From: JBCCAG01 sp050330955
GTDB lineage: Bacteria > Cyanobacteriota > Cyanobacteriia > CAKZMO01
Assembly: GCA_050330955.1 (NCBI GenBank)
Contig: JBHJHJ010000246.1
Coordinates: forward strand, 1 to 36,323
Reading direction: 5' to 3'
DNA length: 36,323 nucleotides
This document shows, piece after piece, positions 1 through 7,760 of this stretch (positions within the stretch are counted from its first letter, which is position 1; every line of letters begins with the position of its first letter). The position numbers and the translations under genes are program-made. The notes beneath the pieces were generated by a model. It was not told where the DNA came from, did not search any database, and saw only the letters and a program-made list of their open reading frames with translations.

Positions 1-119
1 GGGCCATCGGGGCCACCTGGGTCAGGACCACTGGGACCGCCTGGGTCAGGGCCACTGGGACCACCTGGGTCAGGGCCACTGGGGCCACCTGGGTCAGGAC
101 CACTGGGACCGCCTGGGTC
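1..119 (-). repeat. 24-bp tandem repeat inside the FecR-domain gene
   Basis: Five near-identical 24-bp units read on the minus strand encode the octapeptide DPGGPSGP. Unit differences are third-base changes such as GGC/GGT and GGT/GGC, so the array is recently expanded but under protein-level constraint. The last unit changes Ser to Asp. The array runs off the window edge and may be longer. Such Gly-Pro repeats are typical of flexible or collagen-like spacers on surface proteins and can change copy number by slippage. Confidence 0.9.
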
Positions 120-1061
120 AGGAGTAGAAGGACCAGGTGGCCCTTCTGTTCCAGTATCTTCAGTCCGAATATCGAAACCTGCTTCGCCTACATCCGCAGC
201 TTCATCTACGAAGTCCCTAGCCTCATTAGCGCCGCCTGAGATTTCGGCTGGAGATAAATCTCCACCGCCCCGCAGGTTAGTAAAATCAGGGTTGACATAA
301 ATCTCGCCGCCAACATCTGCTGGAAATTCACTGCTCTCTATACCATCGCGAATCTCCTCAAGCACCAAGGTGTTTACGCCATTGTCGCTAGTGCTAGGAA
401 CTTCGTCGATTAGCCCAGCTGCAAGCGGAGCAGTCTGATAAAACGTCTCCAGGTCGAATTGATAAATTTGCAGAAGGTCGGGTCCAACAAAAACGGCTGC
501 TTCGCCAGCGGCTAGGCTAACTTGCTGAGATGCATCGCCTTCGGTATCGCCACCGCACACTTCGACATTGCCGCCGCTGCAGACTGTAATTCCGCTATTT
601 GTAAGCGCTCCAATTACGGTAACCTGATCAGCCCCTTCCTCCTCTGAAATATAGCGAACAAAGAGTGCAGACCCTCGGATGCCGGCTGTGGCGTTTGGCG
701 TCCGGATACGAGTTCCGCCCTGTCCAGGGGTGATGAGCATGAGAACTGTGCCGCGGTTTAGGTTAACTGTCCGCGTGTCGGGGGAAAAGCGGAACAGCGC
801 GCTTTCTCCTAAACGAGCTAGAGAACCGTCATTAAACTGAACTTCCGCAAACGACTGTCGAGCTGTCGAGAGAGCATCACCAGGCGTTAGAGTATCAGAT
901 ACGCTAGCCGGACGCCGCCGCTGGCCTGCAGGAATCAAATTGACCTCATTGCGCAGAAGCCGAATCACCGCTCTTGTAAGCGGTACAGCCTCTGCTGCTG
1001 TTGGGCTCAAAAGCCCAACAGTGAACGAGAGGGCTAATGTCAAACTAAGTTTTCGAATCAT
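1..1061 (-). CDS. FecR-domain exported protein with collagen-like PGG repeats (partial, C-terminus off left edge)
   Basis: The reading frame begins with ATG at 1061 and stays open to the window edge, so the C-terminus is missing. An SD-like GAGGT lies about 12-16 nt upstream. The N-terminus is a signal peptide (MIRKLSLTLALSFTVGLLSP, cleavage near AEA-VPL), so the protein is exported. Residues about 30-200 match the FecR fold: a section on release of the parameter (LTPGDALSTARQSFAEVQF, then DGSLARLGESALFRF) followed by LNRGTVLMLITP and RTPNATAGIRGSALFVRY. In cyanobacteria FecR domains are often on surface or periplasmic proteins unconnected to iron signalling, and no FecI sigma factor is nearby. 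The tail becomes five near-perfect DPGGPSGP repeats. The divergent neighbour is an outer-membrane barrel protein, which may be functionally linked (inference). The exact role is unknown. Confidence 0.85.
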   Translation of the reverse strand, partial: MIRKLSLTLALSFTVGLLSPTAAEAVPLTRAVIRLLRNEVNLIPAGQRRRPASVSDTLTPGDALSTARQSFAEVQFNDGSLARLGESALFRFSPDTRTVNLNRGTVLMLITPGQGGTRIRTPNATAGIRGSALFVRYISEEEGADQVTVIGALTNSGITVCSGGNVEVCGGDTEGDASQQVSLAAGEAAVFVGPDLLQIYQFDLETFYQTAPLAAGLIDEVPSTSDNGVNTLVLEEIRDGIESSEFPADVGGEIYVNPDFTNLRGGGDLSPAEISGGANEARDFVDEAADVGEAGFDIRTEDTGTEGPPGPSTPDPGGPSGPDPGGPSGPDPGGPSGPDPGGPSGPDPGGPDG

Positions 1062-1589
1062 GGGTTGATTTGACCTCAAGCAAACAGCAACGATGACGGG
1101 GAGATGTTAAAAAATATACTCAATAACGGCTTTGCCTTTAAAGTCCGGATTTGAAAGCCTCTACAAGTGGATGTGGCGCGGCAGGAGAGCACTCCAGCCT
1201 GGAGACAACTGCAACGCGTAGTTCAAGGGCGTATCCCCTGGGGGAACAGAGACGCGAGCAATGTAAGAATTCCCGAAGAAACGATCCTGAATTTTTTGGA
1301 CATGATACAGATGACCCTCAATTCCATGATCGTCCAGATTTTCCTAAATCAGGTCGAAGTGTTCATAAAGTTGGCATAATTTCACTACACCTTAATGGAG
1401 AGTAACGCGTAGTTTACTACTCCTTCAAATGATTAAAACCAGAAGCTTTGTGACAAACCGTTATCAATGTAGAAGTAGGCAGATTGAGTCGATGGAGCTC
1501 TAGAGCCTTCTTATAGAGCCCTCTTTGTGGATCGGTTAAGATGCGGGAAGGCTAATTTTCATAACTTGCCTGAAAAGCGTTCCTGAATT
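1062..1589. other. Intergenic region between divergent surface-protein genes; no gene supported
   Basis: This 528-bp divergent spacer should hold the promoters of both the FecR-domain gene and the beta-barrel gene. Two overlapping short frames exist at about 1151-1405, but they lack an SD, show no recognisable domain, and have a composition that does not look protein-like. Short hairpins are visible, for example CCCCTGGGGG near 1230. I see no tRNA or mobile element. Confidence 0.6.
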
Positions 1590-2879
1590 ATGTCTCGTCA
1601 CTATATTTATATTCTGCCGTACCAACTGCTGTCTGTATTTGCGCTCTGCATAGGATATACCCAAATGATTCCTAGCGCCCAAGCGCATTCTCCATCACAG
1701 GCCTTTCACGAAAACCAAATAAATTCATCTAGGGAAGAGGAATTAGTTTTCTTAGCCCCAAAGACCGACAAGGTCACCTTATTTTCTGCGCCAGCGGAAA
1801 AGAGATTGGCCTCTGATAAGGCGTTAAGCCAGCAGACGGAAATCAGCGCTATAGCTACGCCTTCTTCTGCTTTGACCGACTGCTGTGACAGTATCAGCCT
1901 GGCTTCTGAGGGCTCTAGTCCTAGAGCAGTGGATCAGACGACGGCGCATCTGGAGCCATCAGAAGCAGTAGATTTACCGGATACAGCGACTGGCCATAAT
2001 ATCCAGCTTCAAGCGGAAGCTCACACAAATCTTGAAGAGCATGAGCCTGCAGGAGGTGACATTGCAGAAACTGACGATATTGATCCAGACTTAGGGCTAC
2101 TGCGGCTATCTCCGAAAACTGAAGTTGACCCAGATTTAGGGCTGTTGCAGCTTCAGCCCCTAGTAGAAGAACCGCCTCGGCCTCCCGTCATTTATGCCAC
2201 AGTCTACTCTAGTGCCTTCTTGAGCGACAATACATTCTCCAGCACTGATCCAATCGAGGACGGACTCGTCCAGGCGGGAATCGGTCTTCGAGCTGTCCCG
2301 GCGCTAGGGGCTCGTACTTTCCTAGTCGCAACGGTCAACGGAAGCATCGTCCGCTACTTTGATGAGACTGATTTTAACTACGATGAGTTAGAGCTTGGGG
2401 CATCAATATACCGCCGAATTACTCGTCGCGCATACATCGACGTGGGCTGGCAAAATGAACAATTTTTCGCCGAAAGTGGCGATCGCTTCCTCTCTAACCA
2501 TCAGCTTCGAGCAAGCATCGGTCGCCGAGATCGGATTGGCCCTCTACGCGTTAATACGGCTTATCAATTCCGACGGAGTTTTGCAGACCCGAATCGTCGC
2601 AGCCGTTTGCTCAACCGCTTGAGTCTCTCAGCACGCTACCCCATACGCCGAGATATGGATTTTGGCATCTCATATCAGCTTTCTTTGATTGATTTTACTG
2701 ACATCGATAGAAACGACCACTACAATCAAATCCTGGGGGAATTAGTTTACAGACCGTCCTCAACCACACGGCTTTCCCTTTTTGGCGGGGGACGCTTTGG
2801 TAGTTCTGACAGTGACTTCGTTGATTTTGACAGTGCCCTAATCGGTGTGACGTTTAGCCTAAATATACCGCTGTTCTAG
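1590..2879 (+). CDS. Outer-membrane beta-barrel protein with acidic N-terminal region
   Basis: The 429-residue protein starts with a signal peptide (hydrophobic stretch LLSVFALCIGYTQMI, cleavage at SAQA-HS). Residues about 35-200 are acidic, Ser/Thr/Glu-rich and probably disordered, and contain a duplicated DPDLGLL motif (LRLSP in one copy, LQLQP in the next). Residues about 200-429 have the alternating pattern of outer-membrane strands: RTFLVATVNGSIVRYF, ELGASIYRRITRRAYIDVGW, RLSLFGGGRFG. The protein ends in ALIGVTFSLNIPLF, the terminal aromatic residue expected for BAM-dependent barrels. It lies divergent to the FecR-domain gene. No enzyme or transporter family is recognised, so substrate and role are unknown. 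No clear SD precedes the ATG. Confidence 0.75.
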   Translation: MSRHYIYILPYQLLSVFALCIGYTQMIPSAQAHSPSQAFHENQINSSREEELVFLAPKTDKVTLFSAPAEKRLASDKALSQQTEISAIATPSSALTDCCDSISLASEGSSPRAVDQTTAHLEPSEAVDLPDTATGHNIQLQAEAHTNLEEHEPAGGDIAETDDIDPDLGLLRLSPKTEVDPDLGLLQLQPLVEEPPRPPVIYATVYSSAFLSDNTFSSTDPIEDGLVQAGIGLRAVPALGARTFLVATVNGSIVRYFDETDFNYDELELGASIYRRITRRAYIDVGWQNEQFFAESGDRFLSNHQLRASIGRRDRIGPLRVNTAYQFRRSFADPNRRSRLLNRLSLSARYPIRRDMDFGISYQLSLIDFTDIDRNDHYNQILGELVYRPSSTTRLSLFGGGRFGSSDSDFVDFDSALIGVTFSLNIPLF

Positions 2880-3317
2880 AAATTTAGAATCCAGCATACT
2901 TTTGTTGAAATTAAGTTTGAAGTCAGCGGGGGCTGGGGATCACGGAGGGTCGCTCAAAACAGAGGGTCACTTAAAGAAGTGGCATCCTCTCAGCCCCGAC
3001 TGCTGACCGAATTTGACTACATGTTGAACTGTCTGGGTGTTTGAAGTCTTCACCTACCGTGTTGTCCTATGCAAGGGGGACAGCGCGATTAGCGGAGGAA
3101 ATCCGTACACGGTGACTATCCCGGCTTCCTGTAAATCAGGCCAAAATACATCTGGATCTAGAAAAACTAGACCCAACTTTAATTTCTGGTAAACCTTTGC
3201 TTTGTTTGAAGACGCTAGCGTTTATTGTCGCTATCTTAGATTTGAGTTACCGGGTGTATGTGCTGAAGAGTTTAATTTGCTACACGCTTAAGATTAGTCG
3301 AGACTTTTTCTTCAAGC
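2880..3317. other. Intergenic region with several inverted repeats; no gene supported
   Basis: The 438-bp spacer between two co-oriented surface-protein genes contains a large imperfect hairpin at 2922-3007 (described separately) and small perfect hairpins such as TCTAG-A5-CTAGA near 3158 and CCTGTAAATCAGG near 3129. A 98-codon frame at 3197-3493 overlaps the next gene and has no supporting features. The 3' part should contain the promoter and leader of the PEP-CTERM gene. Confidence 0.5.
2922..3007. other. Long imperfect hairpin, possible structured RNA or terminator
   Basis: GTCAGC at 2922-2927 pairs with GCTGAC at 3002-3007, and GGGGCTG at 2929-2935 pairs with CAGCCCC at 2991-2997, with a few further pairs inside. 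The approximately 45-nt loop carries its own small stem (CACTT-AAAG-AAGTG). There is no U-tract after the stem, so it is not a classical intrinsic terminator. It sits about 40 bp after the beta-barrel stop codon. Confidence 0.4.
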
Positions 3318-4799
3318 ATGAACTCTCCACCGTTGCAGCAGCTACAGGACTTGGTGGACATGAGATCCCAACTTATTTCAGCAAAAACACGTACTCAGTG
3401 GCTTTGGGCGTCCACTGTAATCCTTGGCATCGGCGCAGGATGTGGTTTTCCCACAGACGCTCAGGCATTAGAGTTCAACTTCAATTTTGCTGAGGGGACG
3501 TCAGACGAGGTCATCGACGGCTTTACTCAAGCGGGTAATCTCTGGTCCTCGGTGCTTGAAGACGACATTACAGTCAACCTTGATGTTCAATTTGGATCAC
3601 TTAATTCCCCTTCCCTAGGTCGGTTTAGCCCTGTCCGCGTCAACGTTGGCTACAGCAATTTTGTCAATGCCCTCACGGCAGATGTCACCTCAGTAAACGA
3701 TTCGGTAGCAGTCCAAAATCTTCCTAAGAGCGGAAACTTTGACCTGTTAGTTGATGCTGAGTTTTCGCTACTGCTAAACGGAACAAGGAATAATCCAAAT
3801 GGCGAAGGCAGCTCTACGCCCTACCTGGATGCTGATGGAGATTGTAACAACCGCTCCATCCGTCTGACGCGAGCGAACGCCAAGGCGCTGGACTTACCCA
3901 TTTCCGGTACTCAAAACTGCGCACCTGCTGCATTCAACACATCAACGACCCAAAGCGATGGCACTCTACAGCTGAACAGCCTGTTCCCATGGGACTTTGA
4001 CCGAAGCGATGGCATCGACGAAAACGCATTTGATTTTATTGGTGTCGCAGCCCAGGGAATTGGAACATCGCTAGGGTTTATCAGCGGTGTTGATATCCTA
4101 GACTACAATGCACCGCTTCAAACCGACCAGGGCAGTTTTTTCTTCAACGACAATCAATTTCCCTTCGTCAGTCCCGTTGATCTATTTCGTTTCTCCAACG
4201 AAAGCGTTGCGATATCTGAAAGCAGTGATGCTAGGAGCGTATTTGACTGGACAACTGGTCGTCAAGTGGATGGGCAGGAAGTCGATAAGTACTTCTCGAT
4301 TAATGGCGGACGGACAAAAATTGCTAGCTTCTCAACCGGCGTTAGAACCGGAGACGGACAGCGAGCGAGCAGTTGGAAAGCGGATGAATTTGGTGGGAGC
4401 TCTATCGGAATTCTGGAGCCAACGCCTTCGCCGGGTCAGCAGCTAGAGATTACCGGTGTGGATCGGCTGCTGTTCGACGTCATCGGTTACGACCCGGTGG
4501 TTCCCCCTATAGATAATGGAGGGGGTGACAATGGTGGCGGCAACAGCGGCGGTAGCGACGGCGGTAGCGACGGCGGCGACAACGGTGGCAGCAATAATGA
4601 TGGCGGCAATGATTCTGGTGGCAGCGGCAACGGCAGCGGCAATAATTCTGGTGGCGATGGTAGCGACGGTAATAACTCTGACGGCAGTAATTCACCCACC
4701 GAACCGGTTGGCGTACCCGAACCGACATCAGGTCTAGTCCTGGGGCTGGGACTTGCGATCGTCCTGAAGTACTTTCGCAAACGAGAGCCTTCATCGTAA
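3318..4799 (+). CDS. PEP-CTERM protein of the NF038122 metalloprotease type, active site lost
   Basis: The 493-residue protein has a signal peptide (WASTVILGIGAGCGF, cleavage near AQA-LEF). The body resembles the cyanobacterial NF038122 putative metalloprotease family: NFNFAEGTSDEVIDGFTQAGNLWSSVL-type start, DFDRSDGIDENAFDFIGVAA and LGFISGVD, then LFDVIGYDP. The zinc site that normally reads AHEIGHxLGF here reads AQGIGTSLGF: Q246, G247 and T250 replace His, Glu and His. D259 of SGVD is kept. Residues about 395-462 are a Gly/Ser/Asn/Asp linker, followed by a PEP-CTERM sorting signal (VPEPTSGLVLGLGLAIVL then KYFRKRE). It should therefore be exported, processed by an exosortase encoded elsewhere, and inactive as a canonical zinc protease. 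The start is uncertain: ATG at 3318 or at 3360, the second giving a more usual signal peptide length. Confidence 0.8.
   Translation: MNSPPLQQLQDLVDMRSQLISAKTRTQWLWASTVILGIGAGCGFPTDAQALEFNFNFAEGTSDEVIDGFTQAGNLWSSVLEDDITVNLDVQFGSLNSPSLGRFSPVRVNVGYSNFVNALTADVTSVNDSVAVQNLPKSGNFDLLVDAEFSLLLNGTRNNPNGEGSSTPYLDADGDCNNRSIRLTRANAKALDLPISGTQNCAPAAFNTSTTQSDGTLQLNSLFPWDFDRSDGIDENAFDFIGVAAQGIGTSLGFISGVDILDYNAPLQTDQGSFFFNDNQFPFVSPVDLFRFSNESVAISESSDARSVFDWTTGRQVDGQEVDKYFSINGGRTKIASFSTGVRTGDGQRASSWKADEFGGSSIGILEPTPSPGQQLEITGVDRLLFDVIGYDPVVPPIDNGGGDNGGGNSGGSDGGSDGGDNGGSNNDGGNDSGGSGNGSGNNSGGDGSDGNNSDGSNSPTEPVGVPEPTSGLVLGLGLAIVLKYFRKREPSS
4510..4692 (+). repeat. Low-complexity Gly/Ser/Asn/Asp-coding tract
   Basis: Runs of GGCGGT, GGCAGC, GACGGC and AAT codons encode the flexible linker between the protease-like body and the PEP-CTERM signal. 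The reduced sequence complexity creates long open frames on both strands here, which are not genes. Confidence 0.8.
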
Positions 4800-4832
4800 G
4801 TAAGAGGCTATAAATAAACGGAGCTATTTGGG

Positions 4833-4857
4833 GGTTCTCCCCCGACAGGGGAGAACC
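4833..4857 (+). terminator. Hairpin after the PEP-CTERM gene
   Basis: GGTTCTCCCC at 4833-4842 pairs perfectly with GGGGAGAACC at 4848-4857 around a 5-nt loop, 33 bp after the stop codon. No U-tract follows, so termination efficiency is uncertain. It may instead protect the 3' end of the transcript. Confidence 0.6.
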
Positions 4858-5217
4858 TAACATCGGTTGCTTGTGGCCGGTCACGCAGAAGTTACGTGAA
4901 TGTTCATGAGCAATCTTTATTCTGTCTTTAACAACTCCTGTTCGTTTCCAAACAGATTACCTCAGTGGGATGCCCTAAGATAATAGTGGAGAACTTCCTG
5001 AGCCGTAGCAGTCGATAACGGAGCCTTAATTCAGACTATTGATCTAAATGAGGGGCCGATCGCTAGAATTCAAGATCGTCAAACTGTCTCGACAATTCAA
5101 TTTTTCACTTTCGGAAACCTGAAAATTTGAACGCTGTGCAGCATCTAGTTTTATTTATTACCTGCATAGATTAACTTCAACCAGTTCAAAATAGTAGTTT
5201 CATATTGCTTCGACGCT
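4858..5217. other. Intergenic region; no gene supported
   Basis: The stretch is about 360 bp of AT-richer DNA between the terminator-like hairpin and the next gene. I see no open frame with a start and SD, no RNA gene and no repeat. It presumably holds the promoter of the 5218 gene. Confidence 0.5.
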
Positions 5218-5775
5218 ATGACTCATGCGGTCAAACCAAATCACAAGTTACAGCAGCTTAGCGGACAAACCGGACGTGTAGACAGCGATGTTACTGCTAA
5301 GGCCAACGCTCTACCCATGCAGTACTCTAATGCATCGGAGATCCTAGCAGAAATTAAGTCTGGTCGACTGCTGATGGTCGACAGCCGCCGCCGGAGCGGC
5401 CTTCTGCTGTACAAAACCTTTCACTCAGAGTTTGCAGGCCCAGGTGCTGCTGTGGGTGGATACTTTGATCAAGACTGTGAAGATGTTCTTCCCGTGGGAG
5501 ACCTATCAGTGATAGAGCCCGTTTCACACGAAGAGCGTCAAAAGGGCTACATGATTCGACGACAGTGGATTCGCTTGACCCATCAGTTTACGGATGATGA
5601 CACTGCTTTTGACCGAGCCCAAAAGATTCTAAACCAGTTCGAAGGGTACTTCGATCGCGAAACCACTGCTCAGATTCCAGATAATGCGTTTGCCATGTTG
5701 GTGGGGGTTCTGCCCCACACGGTCCGTCTGGCTAGGCGTCCGCTGCGGCGGCTTAACGTTCGCACGAAAGTTTAA
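5218..5775 (+). CDS. Hypothetical protein, unknown function
   Basis: The frame codes for 185 residues and I do not recognise a family. There is no signal peptide or membrane segment. The first 35 residues look poorly ordered. The middle (ASEILAEIKSGRLLMVDSRR then RSGLLLYKTFHSEF) looks like a folded alpha/beta segment, and a later part (DTAFDRAQKILNQFEGYFDRE) is helical. The C-terminus is basic (RLARRPLRRLNVRTKV). Codon use and a HIP1-like CGATCG site fit the genome. It stands alone, 34 bp before the convergent end of the yqiA-like gene. No SD is visible upstream of the ATG, and a later ATG (near residue 34, MQYSN) is possible. Confidence 0.65.
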   Translation: MTHAVKPNHKLQQLSGQTGRVDSDVTAKANALPMQYSNASEILAEIKSGRLLMVDSRRRSGLLLYKTFHSEFAGPGAAVGGYFDQDCEDVLPVGDLSVIEPVSHEERQKGYMIRRQWIRLTHQFTDDDTAFDRAQKILNQFEGYFDRETTAQIPDNAFAMLVGVLPHTVRLARRPLRRLNVRTKV

Positions 5776-5808
5776 GGCATTTATCAAAAGACAAATTCAA
5801 GTGGATCG

Positions 5809-6483
5809 CTACTCTTTAATGTGCGGATCTATCTGCTCTTTTAAGCAATGCCAAATATAGGGTATTGACTGAGCTAATGTATGATCATCATCGACCCAAT
5901 CTGCACTGACCCAGGGCCGGCTATTGCCATAGCACTGGCTTGCTGAGAGTGGTATAACGTCATCCCGCCGCCCGTGAATGATAAGGGTTGGCAGCGATCG
6001 CCTCAGCTCTTCATCTCGGTATCTGGCTAGATCTACCACAAAACCATAGCTCAGCATTTTTTCCTGCCGAAAGCCATAGTGATAGAGTGATATTTCGCCA
6101 TCTTGCTGCCACTGGGACTGCTGTGCTCCCAAGCCGAGCTTGAGATACCTCAGAAAACTGAATGCCGGAGCGAGCAGCACAAGCCGACTCACTTCGTGGC
6201 AATGCTCAGCCACCCATGCAGCGGTGAGCCCGCCAAAGCTAGAGCCAATCAAGACGGTGGGTTCTGCAGACTGACGAACGAGCGCACTGACTTGCTCAAT
6301 TTGGCGGGTCAATGTCAAGTTATAAAAGCCGCCTAAATTGAGATCAGGCACAACCAGTGTCTGCCCAAACTCAGCGAATTTAGCCTCGAGGTACTCCGCT
6401 TTATAGGATAGGGGCCCAGAGGCAAAACCATGTAGATAGATGCAGCGGAGAAAACTCGTGGATTGGCCTGAGGCGATCGCCAT
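5809..6483 (-). CDS. YqiA/YcfP-family alpha/beta hydrolase (esterase)
   Basis: The 224-residue protein has the complete alpha/beta-hydrolase signature of the YqiA/YcfP group. The oxyanion-side motif LHGFASGP is at residues 17-24 and the nucleophile elbow GSSFGG has Ser82. The acid is at HGRRDDVIP (D174/D175) and the catalytic His is H201 in DDDHT. YqiA members are small cytosolic esterases acting on short acyl esters, and the physiological substrate is generally unknown. The start ATG lies 6 bp after the accD stop codon on the same strand, so it is almost certainly cotranscribed with accD. A link to acyl metabolism is possible but is inference. Confidence 0.85.
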   Translation of the reverse strand: MAIASGQSTSFLRCIYLHGFASGPLSYKAEYLEAKFAEFGQTLVVPDLNLGGFYNLTLTRQIEQVSALVRQSAEPTVLIGSSFGGLTAAWVAEHCHEVSRLVLLAPAFSFLRYLKLGLGAQQSQWQQDGEISLYHYGFRQEKMLSYGFVVDLARYRDEELRRSLPTLIIHGRRDDVIPLSASQCYGNSRPWVSADWVDDDHTLAQSIPYIWHCLKEQIDPHIKE

Positions 6484-6489
6484 AGCCGC

Positions 6490-7416
6490 TTAAGTTTGGG
6501 AAAACGGCCGCTGTACGGGGACAGACTGGGGGATATTGACGAAGTCTGGCGTGTGTACGTAAGGCTGATGGAGACAGATCAACTGCGCCAGCAGCTTCTT
6601 GAGCTGTGTCCGAGGCACGATGCTATCAATAAAGCCGTGGTTCAGCAAATATTCTGAGGTTTGAAAGTCTTCTGGGAGCTTCTCCCGCAGAGTCTGTTCC
6701 ACCACACGCCGACCTGCAAACCCAATGGTCGCGTTGGGTTCAGCGATAATGACGTCGCCTAGCATGGCAAAGCTGGCCGTGACGCCCCCCGTTGTTGGAT
6801 GGGTCAAAAGTGGGACATAAAGCAGGCGGGCCTCTCGATGGCGCTCTAGCGCTCCTGAAATTTTTGCCATCTGCGAGAGGCTCAGCATCCCTTCCTGCAT
6901 ACGCGCCCCGCCTGAAGCACAGACGATAATCACAGGCAGGCGCTCGTCGGTCGCTCGCTCAATTAGCCGGGTAAGCTTCTCTCCAACGACGGATCCCATG
7001 CTGCCACCCATAAACTCGAAGTCCATCACCCCCAGGGCGACAGGCAGCCCGTCCAGCTGCCCCAAGCCCGTCTTGACTGCGTCTAGCTTGTTAGTTTTGG
7101 ATTGATAATCCCGCAGGCGATCGCTATAGGCCTTGCGATCGTGGAATTCGAGCGGGTCAATGGGGCGAAGTGTATCGTTCAGGGAGCACCAAGTTCCTGG
7201 GTCAATCAGCTGCTGAATGCGCTCGTCGCTGCCGATGCGATGGTGGTGGCCGCAGTCTAAGCACACCATCTGATTGGCCCGCAGATCTTTGGTGTACGTC
7301 AAAACCCCACAGGCAACGCACTTACTCCAAAGCCCATCAGCAATTTCCCGCTGATAGTTTGAGTTTGTGGCGGTGCCAGACTTCTGACGATTCGCAAACC
7401 AATCAAATAAGGACAT
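6490..7416 (-). CDS. accD: Acetyl-CoA carboxylase carboxyltransferase subunit beta
   Basis: The 308-residue protein is full length for bacterial AccD. It begins MSLFDWFANRQK, carries the N-terminal four-cysteine zinc ribbon (C33, C36, C52, C55 in CVACG and CLDCG), and then the crotonase-like carboxyltransferase core with MDFEFMGGSMGSVVGEKL, CASGGARMQEGMLSLSQMAK and TTGGVTASFAMLGD. With AccA it transfers carboxyl from biotin-BCCP to acetyl-CoA, giving malonyl-CoA, the first committed step of fatty acid synthesis. An SD-like GAGGAGA lies about 15 nt before the ATG. The YqiA-like hydrolase follows after 6 bp. Confidence 0.97.
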   Translation of the reverse strand: MSLFDWFANRQKSGTATNSNYQREIADGLWSKCVACGVLTYTKDLRANQMVCLDCGHHHRIGSDERIQQLIDPGTWCSLNDTLRPIDPLEFHDRKAYSDRLRDYQSKTNKLDAVKTGLGQLDGLPVALGVMDFEFMGGSMGSVVGEKLTRLIERATDERLPVIIVCASGGARMQEGMLSLSQMAKISGALERHREARLLYVPLLTHPTTGGVTASFAMLGDVIIAEPNATIGFAGRRVVEQTLREKLPEDFQTSEYLLNHGFIDSIVPRTQLKKLLAQLICLHQPYVHTPDFVNIPQSVPVQRPFSQT

Positions 7417-7497
7417 AGCGCTTACTGTCTCCTCACGATGCTAGTCCTCATCTTTTCACAGAATCGATGACATAGCCATTGAACCCCTAATGTCGAA

Positions 7498-7752
7498 CTA
7501 GACTGCATCTCCTTCAGATGGGTCGACAGGTACTGCAACTTCCTCGTCTCGGGGGCTCAACAGGAGCAGTGCAGTCCACCGATCTTGACGGTGCACCTGA
7601 AGCGCGGCCAGCGCTCCGCAGCCAAAATGGGGATAGGCGCCGTGGCTGATTACCCTGGCTGAGATCTCTTGCGCCATAAGAAGTTGCTGCATGAACTCAA
7701 CTTCCCAGCGCAATCCAGTTTGGATTGTGATCCAAGGGCTCGCAGGGGCCAT
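7498..7752 (-). CDS. Small DUF2007-like protein downstream of pilD
   Basis: The protein is about 84 residues from ATG at 7752. A GTG at 7773 would add seven residues and overlap the pilD stop by 13 bp, so the start is uncertain. The pattern WITIQTGLRWEVEFMQQLLM, then ISARVISHGAYPHFGCGALAALQV, resembles the DUF2007 putative signal-transducing fold, in which a compact alpha/beta unit follows a change of subunit or position. The resemblance is by eye only. The tail is acidic. It follows pilD within 10 bp on the same strand and so belongs to the same transcript. The function is unknown. Confidence 0.65.
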   Translation of the reverse strand: MAPASPWITIQTGLRWEVEFMQQLLMAQEISARVISHGAYPHFGCGALAALQVHRQDRWTALLLLSPRDEEVAVPVDPSEGDAV

Positions 7753-7760
7753 ACTCAAAG

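Noticed and set aside
1..119. CRISPR-like array of short repeats
   Set aside because: Units are contiguous without spacers and read in frame as DPGGPSGP; they are coding repeats.
1151..1405. Two overlapping short frames in the divergent spacer
   Set aside because: No SD, no recognisable domain, odd composition, and the two frames overlap each other.
4487..4884. Long minus-strand frames opposite the Gly/Ser-rich linker (poly-Pro/Leu and Cys/His/Arg-rich)
   Set aside because: They are mirror products of the low-complexity GGC/AGC/GAC tract of the PEP-CTERM gene.
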